Shown here: positions 37,048 through 45,760 of the stretch, piece after piece
How the letters are laid out: each line of letters starts with the position of its first letter
How positions within the stretch are numbered: position 1 is the first letter of the stretch
DNA from: Agarilytica sp045430345
GTDB lineage: Bacteria > Pseudomonadota > Gammaproteobacteria > Pseudomonadales > Cellvibrionaceae
NCBI GenBank assembly: GCA_045430345.1
Contig: JAILXT010000004.1
Coordinates: forward strand, 62,001-126,000
Direction of reading: 5' to 3'
Length of the DNA: 64,000 nt
Notes under the pieces: model-generated
What the model was told of the DNA's origin: nothing
What the model saw: the letters and a program-made list of their open reading frames with translations, nothing else
The model's database searches: none
Program-made: the position numbers and the translations under genes

Positions 37048-39727
37048 AAAGGTTCTCCGCGTGATTGTTGGTTTCTTCTTTTTCGGTAAGTGTTACTGTT
37101 CCTGATCCACCATCGACGACGATATGCATTCCGGTGGTTATTTTGTGCGTGGCGTTTTTTACGCCAACCACAGTGGGTATCCCTAGTTCCCGGCCAATAA
37201 TCGCCGTATGAGAAAGCAGGCTGCCTTTTTCGACGACCAAAGCTTTCGCTCCCATAATTAAAAATACCCAGCCGGGGTCCGTATTTTCCGCGACTAATAT
37301 TTTGCCGTAGATGTCTACCGTCGGGTCCGGTTCAGATAGCACGATGGCTTCAGCCTCAATTATTCCGGGGCAGCATCCGACGCCGGACAAACCATCGGAT
37401 GGCTGCGTTTCTTCATCGGTTTGATCTTGCTGAGGGATAAAGTTTTCTGACGCCAGCCCTTTCAGCCACATACGGCTTGTGGGCTTCTTGTTTTTATAGT
37501 GTTTCCATTGACGTTTCCGCTGTTCGATAATCAATTGTAACGCGTCGATATCTACCGGATTACGTTCGGCGTAGGTGAATACTTCGGTGTCAGTCAAATA
37601 AAAAATATCGTCGGGTCTTTGCAGTAATTTGTTCTGGGTCCAGGTTTTGGCAATGCGATGGAATATGTCTCGAAATACACCGTAGTAGCGAGAACGGTTT
37701 AAACGAAATTTTTCACGATTTTTAATATAGTAAGTGAGTTTATTAAGTAGGAATGGCGCTAGCCTACGGGCTATTTTATTGCCTTTTAGCAAGGCGTCTA
37801 ACGAGTCCTCTGCCTGTCGTTTCAGCTCTTGTTCTCGCAGCGCTTGTTGAGAGAAGTCAGCAACATGATTAATATAGTTTTCGATTACTTTTATTAGCAT
37901 TAAGGGCTGTTGACGAAAAGTGACCGTCTCAAGTTTTAATTCACCGATGGTGCGGTCACCGTATAGGTGAATATGTCGCAATAAGCACTGCTTAAAATTT
38001 GGGTAAGGCGCTAGCTTCAGTAATAATGCCTGCCAGTTATCGGCCGTTCTAATGATTTTCTCGATGCGTTTATCTTCACTGGCTAACCGGGCCATTAATT
38101 TAATGGATTTTACCGGTTTGACACTCTCTATATCAGCAACACCTGTCAATAGGCCATTGATCAGCGTCGCGGCCTTATCTCTATCAAGGCCCAGTCGAAT
38201 TAGGTAATTCGTGAGTACAGATAAGTAAACGGTGAGATACGTGTCCGATACGCGTCCGAGCTGATCGATTTTAAAAATTTTGGCGAAAAAGGATCGATAA
38301 ATATGTATAAGCTCTTTGATTGATGCGGATCTTTCCAGGTCTTCTTGGGTTTGATCATAGAGCGCCTTAAAATCTTTGTCGTGCCGACGCACTAAGCGAC
38401 CCATAAAAATATGGCGATGTAATAATGCGGCTGCAAAACGTACTTTTTGCAAACGACGCAACCAAGAATCGTTATTGCTCACTTGTGACCGTTGGCAGCC
38501 TATGGCGTCTTCCAGGGCGGGAATAAATATGCGCGATGAAAAAGGCAGCAGGCCCATGACGCGGTACCAACTGCTGAGGTTGTAATACATGCGCCCTTCG
38601 ATGCATTCCAGCATGCTGCTAAAGTCGGTTTGGTGGCGGTCTAGCAAGGCTGGTATGCCGCCATTTTCTGAAAACGCATGATAAAATAATTTATGATAGA
38701 TTTTTTTTATCACGCTTTCGGTCAGGGGTAAGACCATACCGGGGTAACTTTCGGTGATATTACTATTGTCGTAAAGTGACAGCGTTCCCTTGGCAAGCGT
38801 CGTGATTGGGCGACTTTGTAATAGGTACAGTGCGCCTTCCGCATCAAAGGCCCACTCTATATCCTGGTAGTCGGGATAGATTTTCGAAAGCTTTTTGCTT
38901 AGTGCTAATAGTTCGGAAATCTGCGGCTCAGATAGCACGGATTTTGTTTGCTGTGTTGAATCAAGTTTGTCTTTTACCAAACCGCCAGTGAGTCCCGTAC
39001 TGCGTCTGAAGTAGGTGTGTTTCGACGTTAACTGTTTACGCAGCTCCCCAGTTTCACGATTGCAGTAGTAGCTGTCGGTTTCAACCTGATCACTGACGAT
39101 ACCTTCCCCCAAGCCGTATCCAGCGACAATTACTTGTTCTTCTAATGGCCCGGCAGGGTTTGCTTGAAATAGCACGCCGGACTTCTCGCTATCGATCATT
39201 TCCTGTAATACAACCGACATGCCTAAGTCATTTAAGTCGAGCTCGTGTTGCTTCATGTAAGCCTGTACATTGAGACTGAAGACTGATTGCCAACAATGTG
39301 CGATCTTTACGGCGACTTCGGAAGCCGGTACAAATAAGTAGGTATCGAATAACCCGGCAAAAGAGAGGGCACCGGAATCTTCCATAGATGCTGATGATCG
39401 TACAGCGTAGTGGTGAATGTGATGACGCTGTAAATAGGGGGTGATAGCCTGAGATATTATTTCGATGACCTCTGCCTCGATCAAACGATCACTCAGCATA
39501 GCCAACTGCTGATCACTGAGTTGTGCTAAGTCGATGTTATCGTCGGTATGGGCGTTACAAATATTCTGAATAACCTGGTGAAACAATGCTTCCTTTACGC
39601 AGCACCACGTGGGGACAGGCAGTCCGGCAGCGCTTAATGTGTGTAGATTGTTTGCCTTTCCACCTAAATCATCATCGGTAGATCGCATATCGATATCGGT
39701 AAATATCATCTCGTTTTCAATCTTCAT
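37034..39727 (-). CDS. PEP-synthase/rifampicin-phosphotransferase-like dikinase without PEP-binding barrel
   Basis: 897 residues. The N-terminal ~320 residues are a PPDK-type ATP-grasp domain (LGGKANNLHTLSAAGLPVP, VRSSASMEDSGALSFAG, EWAFDAEGALYLLQSRPI). The central ~450 residues are helical and not recognised. The last ~90 residues are the swivelling phosphohistidine domain, with KGSLLSHTAIIGRELGIP. The PEP/pyruvate barrel of true PEP synthases is absent, as in rifampicin phosphotransferases, so a small-molecule or lipid alcohol may be phosphorylated. It lies 12 bases after the CDP-alcohol transferase gene. A true link to PEP supply is unlikely given the missing domain. Confidence 0.8.
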   Translation of the reverse strand: MKIENEMIFTDIDMRSTDDDLGGKANNLHTLSAAGLPVPTWCCVKEALFHQVIQNICNAHTDDNIDLAQLSDQQLAMLSDRLIEAEVIEIISQAITPYLQRHHIHHYAVRSSASMEDSGALSFAGLFDTYLFVPASEVAVKIAHCWQSVFSLNVQAYMKQHELDLNDLGMSVVLQEMIDSEKSGVLFQANPAGPLEEQVIVAGYGLGEGIVSDQVETDSYYCNRETGELRKQLTSKHTYFRRSTGLTGGLVKDKLDSTQQTKSVLSEPQISELLALSKKLSKIYPDYQDIEWAFDAEGALYLLQSRPITTLAKGTLSLYDNSNITESYPGMVLPLTESVIKKIYHKLFYHAFSENGGIPALLDRHQTDFSSMLECIEGRMYYNLSSWYRVMGLLPFSSRIFIPALEDAIGCQRSQVSNNDSWLRRLQKVRFAAALLHRHIFMGRLVRRHDKDFKALYDQTQEDLERSASIKELIHIYRSFFAKIFKIDQLGRVSDTYLTVYLSVLTNYLIRLGLDRDKAATLINGLLTGVADIESVKPVKSIKLMARLASEDKRIEKIIRTADNWQALLLKLAPYPNFKQCLLRHIHLYGDRTIGELKLETVTFRQQPLMLIKVIENYINHVADFSQQALREQELKRQAEDSLDALLKGNKIARRLAPFLLNKLTYYIKNREKFRLNRSRYYGVFRDIFHRIAKTWTQNKLLQRPDDIFYLTDTEVFTYAERNPVDIDALQLIIEQRKRQWKHYKNKKPTSRMWLKGLASENFIPQQDQTDEETQPSDGLSGVGCCPGIIEAEAIVLSEPDPTVDIYGKILVAENTDPGWVFLIMGAKALVVEKGSLLSHTAIIGRELGIPTVVGVKNATHKITTGMHIVVDGGSGTVTLTEKEETNNHAENLCGLS

Positions 39728-39739
39728 AATAAGCCCGTT

Positions 39740-40399
39740 TTAAAGCACTTCGTGCCATGTAATTACAGCGATATACGCCGTAATCAATGCACTAATGAGT
39801 TTCCAGCCGTTAAATTTGTAGCACGGACGACGAGAGATCATTAATACGCTATAAACAATCAATATCAGGGAAAGTAGTGGGTACAGAAGGGAAGATTCAA
39901 TATACCAATTACCGATATAGAAACTGCCGAGGATAAACACCATCCAGAATACGGGCATACCTAAGTAGGATGGTCGGCCTGAGGCATCTTTGATGTTTCC
40001 AATTTGGTTGAAAACCGCCAGTCGTACTACCCCACATATGACAAATATCATTAATACCAGAACTTGATGCCACTGGTTATAGCCCATGAGGTATAAAATT
40101 AATGGTGGTACGGCAAGGTAATCAAACGTATCAATTGTGCTGTCAAGATACTTCCCAAATGGCCGAAGTAAAGAAAACTTTCTTGCCAGTATTCCGTCAA
40201 GCATATCGATCAGCATTGCTAAGAAGATCAATATTATTGCGTAAGCGTAATTTCCTGATAATGCGACACCTGCGGAGAGCAAGCATAGCGCTAACCCGCA
40301 GAGGGAAAGGGCGTCCACGAGATTAAGCTCAATGATAAACGTATTTTTCGGTTTGGCTATTTCTGAACTATCGTCAATATTGTTTTTGTAATAACGCAT
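39740..40399 (-). CDS. CDP-alcohol phosphotransferase
   Basis: 219 residues with about six membrane helices. DMLDGILARKFSLLRPFG followed by KYLDSTID matches the family motif D-x2-DG-x2-AR-x8-G-x3-D-x3-D exactly. Members join CDP-linked headgroups and lipid alcohols. First gene of the phosphonate operon. Its presence beside two CMP-activating domains suggests transfer of a CMP-activated phosphonate to a lipid, or use of CDP-diacylglycerol. It lacks a strong ribosome-binding site. Confidence 0.85.
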   Translation of the reverse strand: MRYYKNNIDDSSEIAKPKNTFIIELNLVDALSLCGLALCLLSAGVALSGNYAYAIILIFLAMLIDMLDGILARKFSLLRPFGKYLDSTIDTFDYLAVPPLILYLMGYNQWHQVLVLMIFVICGVVRLAVFNQIGNIKDASGRPSYLGMPVFWMVFILGSFYIGNWYIESSLLYPLLSLILIVYSVLMISRRPCYKFNGWKLISALITAYIAVITWHEVL

Positions 40400-40918
40400 A
40401 GATTTTTGTCAACACTTTGGGAGTGTATTTTTGTGTGGATTCTACTGCTGAAAAAAACAAAGAAAATTAGCATGTTGGTTTTATCGTCATTTCTTCGATC
40501 TGTTTCACATTTACGTAAATTTTGTTAATTATTTGTTATTTTGGTGGTGGGGATTTCTATTTGTCATTCGTTTAATCTTTTAAAGGTGTGCTGTAAAAAA
40601 AAATTTATGAAAGGTGATAATTTGTACTGATGGTTATTTGAAAATGAAATAAAGAGTGTTTTTTCTTATTCTTTTAATCTTCTTTGTTTTGGCGGTGGGT
40701 GCAATTTGTTGTGTCTGTCGCTGTCTTGTTGTTCTCGTAAATAGTTAATATTTTTATTAATCGTCAAAACGCATTAGAATTGTTTTCGGATTGCGTCAGC
40801 ATGCGTGCGTCTTATTGCTGAGTTAAGAGGTGGTCTTGACCTTGTTCGTTATTGTTTAATCGGTTTTTTGAAAGATAGTGTCTGTTCAGGCATCTGATTT
40901 TATTGGGGGAGGTCTGCA
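40400..40918. other. divergent intergenic region of the phosphonate operon
   Basis: 519 AT-rich bases without a gene. It must contain the operon promoter and that of the TauE/SafE gene. A 12-bp palindrome is described separately. I looked for a tandem Pho box and did not find one. Confidence 0.5.
40509..40520. promoter_or_regulatory. candidate operator, ATTTACGTAAAT palindrome
   Basis: Perfect 12-bp palindrome about 110 bases upstream of the operon start. Its place between divergent genes fits a regulator site; no regulator gene is adjacent. Confidence 0.3.
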
Positions 40919-41644
40919 ATGACATTTATTGTTGTATTAATCGTACTTCTGTTTTCCGTTGTGCAATCAATACTTGGCGTTGGGCTGCTGGTTTTTGGGA
41001 CGCCTACACTATTATTGATGGGGTATTCTTTTAGTGAAGCACTTATTGCTTTGCTTCCTGCTTCACTCGTTATTAGCTTATTGCAAATACTTCAGGCGCC
41101 TGCAGCTATACGAGAATACAGATATAGATTGCCTCTATTTACCCTTCCGTTTGTTATTTCCGCATTAACTGCGGTTTTCCTTTTAGAATCCACTATAGAC
41201 CTAAGTCTAGTCACCGGGGTTATGTTGTTGTTAACTGCGTTGACTCGCCTCTCGAAACGGCTTGAGGAGACGCTCAGAAAATTAGTTTTGGTATCCGAGC
41301 CGATATATCTTGCATTGACTGGGTTAGTTCATGGTTTGTCTAATATGGGTGGCGCCTTCCTTACGATCTTTATTAACAGTAAGTTTTCGGAAAAATTACA
41401 AATACGCAGTAACGTCGCCTATGGTTATTTGTTTTTTTCTCTTGCGCAGTTAACGACGATTTTTATACTGGATCACAGCGCTATTGCCCGGATTAATTGG
41501 GTGTTACCGATATGCTCAGCCAGTGTGTTTTTTCTCGTCAATTATTTGGCTTTCAAAACCCTCAGTGAGCCGGTTTTTCATAAGTTAGTGACGTTATTGA
41601 TATCAGGTTACGGTGCGATACTCGTGGGGCAGTCTTTAATCTAA
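40919..41644 (+). CDS. TauE/SafE-family permease
   Basis: 241 residues with 7-8 membrane helices. GVGLLVFGTPTLLLMGYS and LVHGLSNMGGAFLTIF are the two half-family motifs. The family exports small anions such as sulfite or sulfoacetate. It diverges from the phosphonate operon, so phosphonate export is possible but unproved. Strong ribosome-binding site GGGGGAGG 7 bases before the ATG. Confidence 0.8.
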   Translation: MTFIVVLIVLLFSVVQSILGVGLLVFGTPTLLLMGYSFSEALIALLPASLVISLLQILQAPAAIREYRYRLPLFTLPFVISALTAVFLLESTIDLSLVTGVMLLLTALTRLSKRLEETLRKLVLVSEPIYLALTGLVHGLSNMGGAFLTIFINSKFSEKLQIRSNVAYGYLFFSLAQLTTIFILDHSAIARINWVLPICSASVFFLVNYLAFKTLSEPVFHKLVTLLISGYGAILVGQSLI

Positions 41645-41857
41645 GGCTTGGTCTGTCAGAGGGGCGGGAATAAGGTTTTGGTTGGTGCTTCTAACGCTTG
41701 CAGAGGATTAACCGTAAAAGCACAGCATCTCTTCGCTCGTATTGGAAAGCGAGTGTGCGGCGGAATCGCCAGTCAATATCGGGTGTTTTGTCCGATGGGC
41801 GCTGTGAAAAAATCCGAGTTAACTGACGAGGATGAATGAAGCGGAGTAATAAGCGTA

Positions 41858-43594
41858 TTACTTTTTACTAAGCGCCGTGATCCGTTCCTTTGCGCTTTCG
41901 TTGTATGGGTCGATCTCCAGTACTTTCTTGTAGTTTTCCATCGCGTTCTCACCCACGGGCGAAGAAATTTTTCCCTCCTGCTCGTAGATTTTTGCGTTTT
42001 CCAGTAAGCCTGCGATTTGGACCTGCTTAAGTGTTGAGATAGGGCTCTTTTGATTCCGTTTCGCGGCGTTCAGTTTAATTTGTAGGCTAGCTGTGTCAGC
42101 TTGGTTATCAATATCATTGGCATTGTCTAAGTGCTGTTGGGCAAGGCCAAAGTTTTTATTTTGAATGGCTTTTTTTGCTAATGAGATATATTTTTTCGCG
42201 ACTCTAGTTTTGCCTTCAATTGCCTGAGGGTGGCCGGGAGATAATATTAGTACCAGCTCATATTTACTCAGCGCGTTACTTTCGCCCGTACGCAAGCGGT
42301 TGTTTTGAATGTCGTTATGAGCCGCTAACAACAGTGCGGTAATCTCTTCTGCATTTACCGGGGCCAAAGGCGCGGGGGCTGATGATTTTTGCGGCGAGTT
42401 GGATGTGAACGCAAAAATAAACCCAACTACTATTATTAGGGTCGCGATGCCGCCGAGGATGGCTTTATTGGTAAAAGGACTTTCGCGAAGTTGCGTAATT
42501 TTAGTTGTGTTGTTTTCTGCGTTGTCTGGGGTGGCGGTGTTGTCAGTACTCGGTCTTTCACTTGGTGTTGGGCGTTGTATTTGTTCATTCTCGGGCTTTA
42601 CTAAGGTCGGGTCGCTGGCAATATTGCGACTTTCGGATTTGGGCATTACCTTGGTTTCAACACTCGCCTGCGAATCATTTCCGCTTTGGATGAGTGTCTC
42701 ATCGTCTTCGAGATTAAAACCACCTGAGGGCATTACTGCCGTTTCGTCATTGGGTATTTCGATTGGGTGAGCTTTCTCGATTCTTTCTAGTTCTTTAACG
42801 ACATCTTTGCCGCAGGGAATTCGGTCTTCTACTGTTTTGGCGAGCATATGTTCGAGCAATTGCTGGAACTGAGATAGATGGGGGGGAAGTAGTGGTACAG
42901 GCTCGTTAAAGTGTTGGTATGCCGTTGATACAAGGTCCGCGCCGTGGAAGGGGACGCGGTTGCAAAGTAGCTGATAGAACATAATGCCGAGGCTATATAG
43001 GTCGCCTTGTGGGCTGGGGGCTGCGCCGCGAATTTGTTCGGGGCTCATATATTTTGGGGTGCCGACAATGAGTCCGGTTTGGGTCAGGTTTATATCGGCA
43101 TTGGTTTCTTTGGCAATACCAAAGTCTGTTAAGACCGCGGCTTCATCTTCGCGGAACATGACGTTGTCAGGTTTTAAATCCCGGTGAATAATGTGTTTGC
43201 GATGAGCAAAATCCAATGCTGACGCGATTTGCTTAATAATCGAAACCGCTTCTTGTGCCGATAGCCCCGCCTTAAGGCGTTTTTGAAGATCGCCGCCAGA
43301 GAGAAACTCCATCGCGATGTAGTAATTATTTTTTACTTCGCCGACGTCGTACACCTGAACAATATGGCTATGGTTTAATTTCGCAACAATGAGCGATTCC
43401 ATGACAAAGCGTTGGCAGAAGGCGTCGTCTTCGCTTAAATCTGGTTTAAGTATTTTTAGCGCTACATTGCGATCGAAACTATGTTGCCGGGCACGATAAA
43501 CGGACGCCATGCCGCCGCGGCCGATCGGTTCGATAATGTCATAGCCAGGGATTTCTAATTCTAGATTTGAAGACACGACGATGGTTTTCCCCAA
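41858..43594 (-). CDS. Hanks-type Ser/Thr protein kinase with TM segment and TPR-like tail
   Basis: 578 residues. Kinase domain 17-270: IGRGGMASVYRA, VALKILKP, HRDLKPDN, TDFGIA and YMSPEQIRG are all intact, so it should be active. A linker rich in charged and polar residues follows (280-375), then one membrane helix (about 378-400) and a ~170-residue extracytoplasmic tail with TPR-like helices (NPxxxxA patterns). The frame begins with a TTG. The upstream gene carries an FHA domain, which binds phosphothreonine, so the two probably form a signalling pair. Confidence 0.85.
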   Translation of the reverse strand: MGKTIVVSSNLELEIPGYDIIEPIGRGGMASVYRARQHSFDRNVALKILKPDLSEDDAFCQRFVMESLIVAKLNHSHIVQVYDVGEVKNNYYIAMEFLSGGDLQKRLKAGLSAQEAVSIIKQIASALDFAHRKHIIHRDLKPDNVMFREDEAAVLTDFGIAKETNADINLTQTGLIVGTPKYMSPEQIRGAAPSPQGDLYSLGIMFYQLLCNRVPFHGADLVSTAYQHFNEPVPLLPPHLSQFQQLLEHMLAKTVEDRIPCGKDVVKELERIEKAHPIEIPNDETAVMPSGGFNLEDDETLIQSGNDSQASVETKVMPKSESRNIASDPTLVKPENEQIQRPTPSERPSTDNTATPDNAENNTTKITQLRESPFTNKAILGGIATLIIVVGFIFAFTSNSPQKSSAPAPLAPVNAEEITALLLAAHNDIQNNRLRTGESNALSKYELVLILSPGHPQAIEGKTRVAKKYISLAKKAIQNKNFGLAQQHLDNANDIDNQADTASLQIKLNAAKRNQKSPISTLKQVQIAGLLENAKIYEQEGKISSPVGENAMENYKKVLEIDPYNESAKERITALSKK

Positions 43595-43634
43595 GGTATA
43601 TCGTCGTTAATCAGCGGTAGTTTGTTTTTTTTGA

Positions 43635-44753
43635 TTAACGACTAAAATTTTCTGGCGGTTGCGGTTTAGCGAAATAGAACCCTTGGTAGTACTCAAAGTT
43701 CATGGTTTCACACACGCGGTATTCGCCCTCACTGCTGACACACTCGGCTAATGTTTCGATCGAGAGGTCAGTAGCCATTTCTTTGAGGTGGCGTAGTAGG
43801 CTGATGCGGGATTCGTCGCCTTCGTCAATACGGTCGATAAGCGCACGATCGTATTTGATGAGGTCGGGTTTGGCTTCCACCATCTCCATAAAGCGCGACT
43901 GTCCGACACCAAAATCATCGAACGCCAACTTCATCGACAGTGTATCAAGTTTCTGTTTAATTGAACGTAATAAATCACTATTCCCGGTCACTGACTGTTC
44001 GTGAATTTCCAGGGTGATCGGCGCATGGGGAAAGCGTTTGCGGAGCGCTGATAGGCTATCGAGTAAGCGCTCAGGGGTTTTCATTTCCGTAGGGTGAGTG
44101 TTTACTAGCAAGTCGCCTTTTAGGCCGTGTGCAACGGCTGTTTCAACGCCTTTGTTGCGCATGACCTCTGAGAGTTGTACTTCTAACTCAAAACTTTCTG
44201 CGATTCTGAATAGGTCTAATGGGCTGTTCGGTAGGTCTGGGCTTGCCCCGCGGCCTAGGACTTCGTAGCCAACGGTAGAGAGTTCGGGGGCTTTGATAAT
44301 TGGCTGAAACACCATAGCGACGGCACGATCGGCGATCAATTGTTCCAGCTCACGGACACCGGAAGGAAACTTTTCGCTCAGGAGGTCGGTGGAAATAAAT
44401 TTGGTTTCGCCGCTGTTGTCCTCTTCTTCGACGTCGTTCATGCTTTTTGAGTGAAGCGTGTCGATCAGGCGAATTTCTGCGGTCCCCAAGTGAACGACAT
44501 CACCATGGAATACTTCGACGGGGTCGGTAATGGGCTTTCGATTGACGAAAGTGCCGTTTCGACTCTCCATATCTTCCAGCCATAGCTGGTTATCACGCAT
44601 GGATATTTTTGCGTGATTGCGTGACACCGAGGGCGCGCTCACCACGCATGGGAGCGTTTCATCTCTTCCCAATATCACCGGGAAGTCATGCATCGGCTGC
44701 TGTGTCTTGTTGCTTTCGCTTTGAAAGAAGCCTTCCAAATACCACCGTATCAT
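43635..44753 (-). CDS. FHA-EAL protein (c-di-GMP phosphodiesterase)
   Basis: 372 residues. The FHA domain is at 10-100, with LGRDETLP, SRNHAKIS and NGTFVN. The EAL domain (130-370) keeps the expected residues: EVL for EAL, N in LLVNTH, E in LEIHE, DD in FDDFGVG, K in LIKYD, E in LAEC and Q in YYQGFYF. It is therefore likely active despite the EVL and ECV variants. The fusion places c-di-GMP breakdown under phosphothreonine control, most simply from the downstream kinase, 40 bases away. Confidence 0.85.
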   Translation of the reverse strand: MIRWYLEGFFQSESNKTQQPMHDFPVILGRDETLPCVVSAPSVSRNHAKISMRDNQLWLEDMESRNGTFVNRKPITDPVEVFHGDVVHLGTAEIRLIDTLHSKSMNDVEEEDNSGETKFISTDLLSEKFPSGVRELEQLIADRAVAMVFQPIIKAPELSTVGYEVLGRGASPDLPNSPLDLFRIAESFELEVQLSEVMRNKGVETAVAHGLKGDLLVNTHPTEMKTPERLLDSLSALRKRFPHAPITLEIHEQSVTGNSDLLRSIKQKLDTLSMKLAFDDFGVGQSRFMEMVEAKPDLIKYDRALIDRIDEGDESRISLLRHLKEMATDLSIETLAECVSSEGEYRVCETMNFEYYQGFYFAKPQPPENFSR

Positions 44754-44956
44754 GGAGTCTTATCCATCCAGAGATCAATAGGGTCTAAAGTCGAATGACT
44801 GATATTTAGTATCGGTGCTATATGCGGGAAATGCCAGTGATTGGCCGCATTTCGTTCTGGGAAAGAGGTCGGTGTCGTTTTGAGCGTCGTGAAGGCGGCT
44901 ACCCCTTTGATATGGGCAGCCGGGGCAGTGTTGAGGGTCAGGAAGTCTGGTGTAGA

Positions 44957-45601
44957 TTAATCTAGCAGTGATTCAGATAGGCGGTACTGCTCCGCTAATC
45001 CAGAGGCATCGCTGACAGTGTCCGTTAGTTTGCGGAGCAGGCCGTCATTAATATCGTAAATCCAGCCATGAATGGCGACATCTTGGCCTTGGAACCACGC
45101 TTTTTGGACGGCGGGGATATGGCTTACATTAGCCACTTGCTGAATAACGTTGAGTTCGCACAGGCGCCGTCTTCTTGCATCGTTGTCTTCCAGTGCCTCT
45201 ATCTCGTCGCGTTTGTTGTAATAGAGATCGCGAATGTTGCGGATCCAGTGGTCGGCTAAGCCATAGGTTTGGCTTTCCAGGGCCGCGTTTACGCCGCCAC
45301 AGCCATAATGGCCACAGACGATGATGTGCTTCACTTTAAGTACGCGAACGGCGTAGTAGATGACGGAAAGGCAATTCAGGTCTGTGTGCACGACACAGTT
45401 TGCGATATTGCGGTGAACAAATAGCTCGCCGGGTAACATGCCGACAATCTCATTCGCAGGAACACGACTATCGGCACAGCCAATCCATAGGTATTCAGGT
45501 GTTTGTTGTTTGGCTAAACGCGCAAAGAAGTCAGGGTCTTCTTTTTTGATGTTTTCTGCCCACCTTTCATTGTTTTCAAATAGCTGTGTCAGTTGGTTCA
45601 T
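44957..45601 (-). CDS. can: beta-type carbonic anhydrase
   Basis: 214 residues. Zinc ligands are in CADSRVP and HYGCGG, with the gating Asp/Arg dyad in ADSR. RNIANCV and the C-terminal LSESLLD fit the bacterial Can type. GAGGG precedes the ATG. It interconverts CO2 and bicarbonate, which feeds, for instance, carbamoyl phosphate used by the nearby pyrB product. Confidence 0.93.
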   Translation of the reverse strand: MNQLTQLFENNERWAENIKKEDPDFFARLAKQQTPEYLWIGCADSRVPANEIVGMLPGELFVHRNIANCVVHTDLNCLSVIYYAVRVLKVKHIIVCGHYGCGGVNAALESQTYGLADHWIRNIRDLYYNKRDEIEALEDNDARRRRLCELNVIQQVANVSHIPAVQKAWFQGQDVAIHGWIYDINDGLLRKLTDTVSDASGLAEQYRLSESLLD

Positions 45602-45642
45602 GCTGCCCTCAACAAAAAAATAGTCGGGCAGGAGTATATCCT

Positions 45643-45717
45643 GGGAAACGGGAAACGGGAAACGGGAAACGGGAAACGGGAAACGGGAAACGGGAAACGG
45701 GAAACGGGAAACGGGAA
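45643..45717. repeat. tandem GGGAAAC heptamer, ten perfect copies plus a partial
   Basis: Copies run 45643-45712 without a mismatch, followed by GGGAA. They lie between the divergent can and sbcB genes, 44 bases upstream of sbcB and 41 of can. A 96-codon minus-strand frame through it is only a product of the repeat. Confidence 0.95.
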
Positions 45718-45760
45718 TGGTATGATGTCGGCGATATGACTATGTAATGAGAAGGCTGGC

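Noticed and set aside
37034..39727. Plain PEP synthase call
   Set aside because: The PEP/pyruvate-binding barrel is not visible, and the protein ends after the phosphohistidine domain.
40470..40520. Possible Pho box before the phosphonate operon
   Set aside because: Only isolated GTCAT-like pieces; the 11-base repeat spacing is not met.
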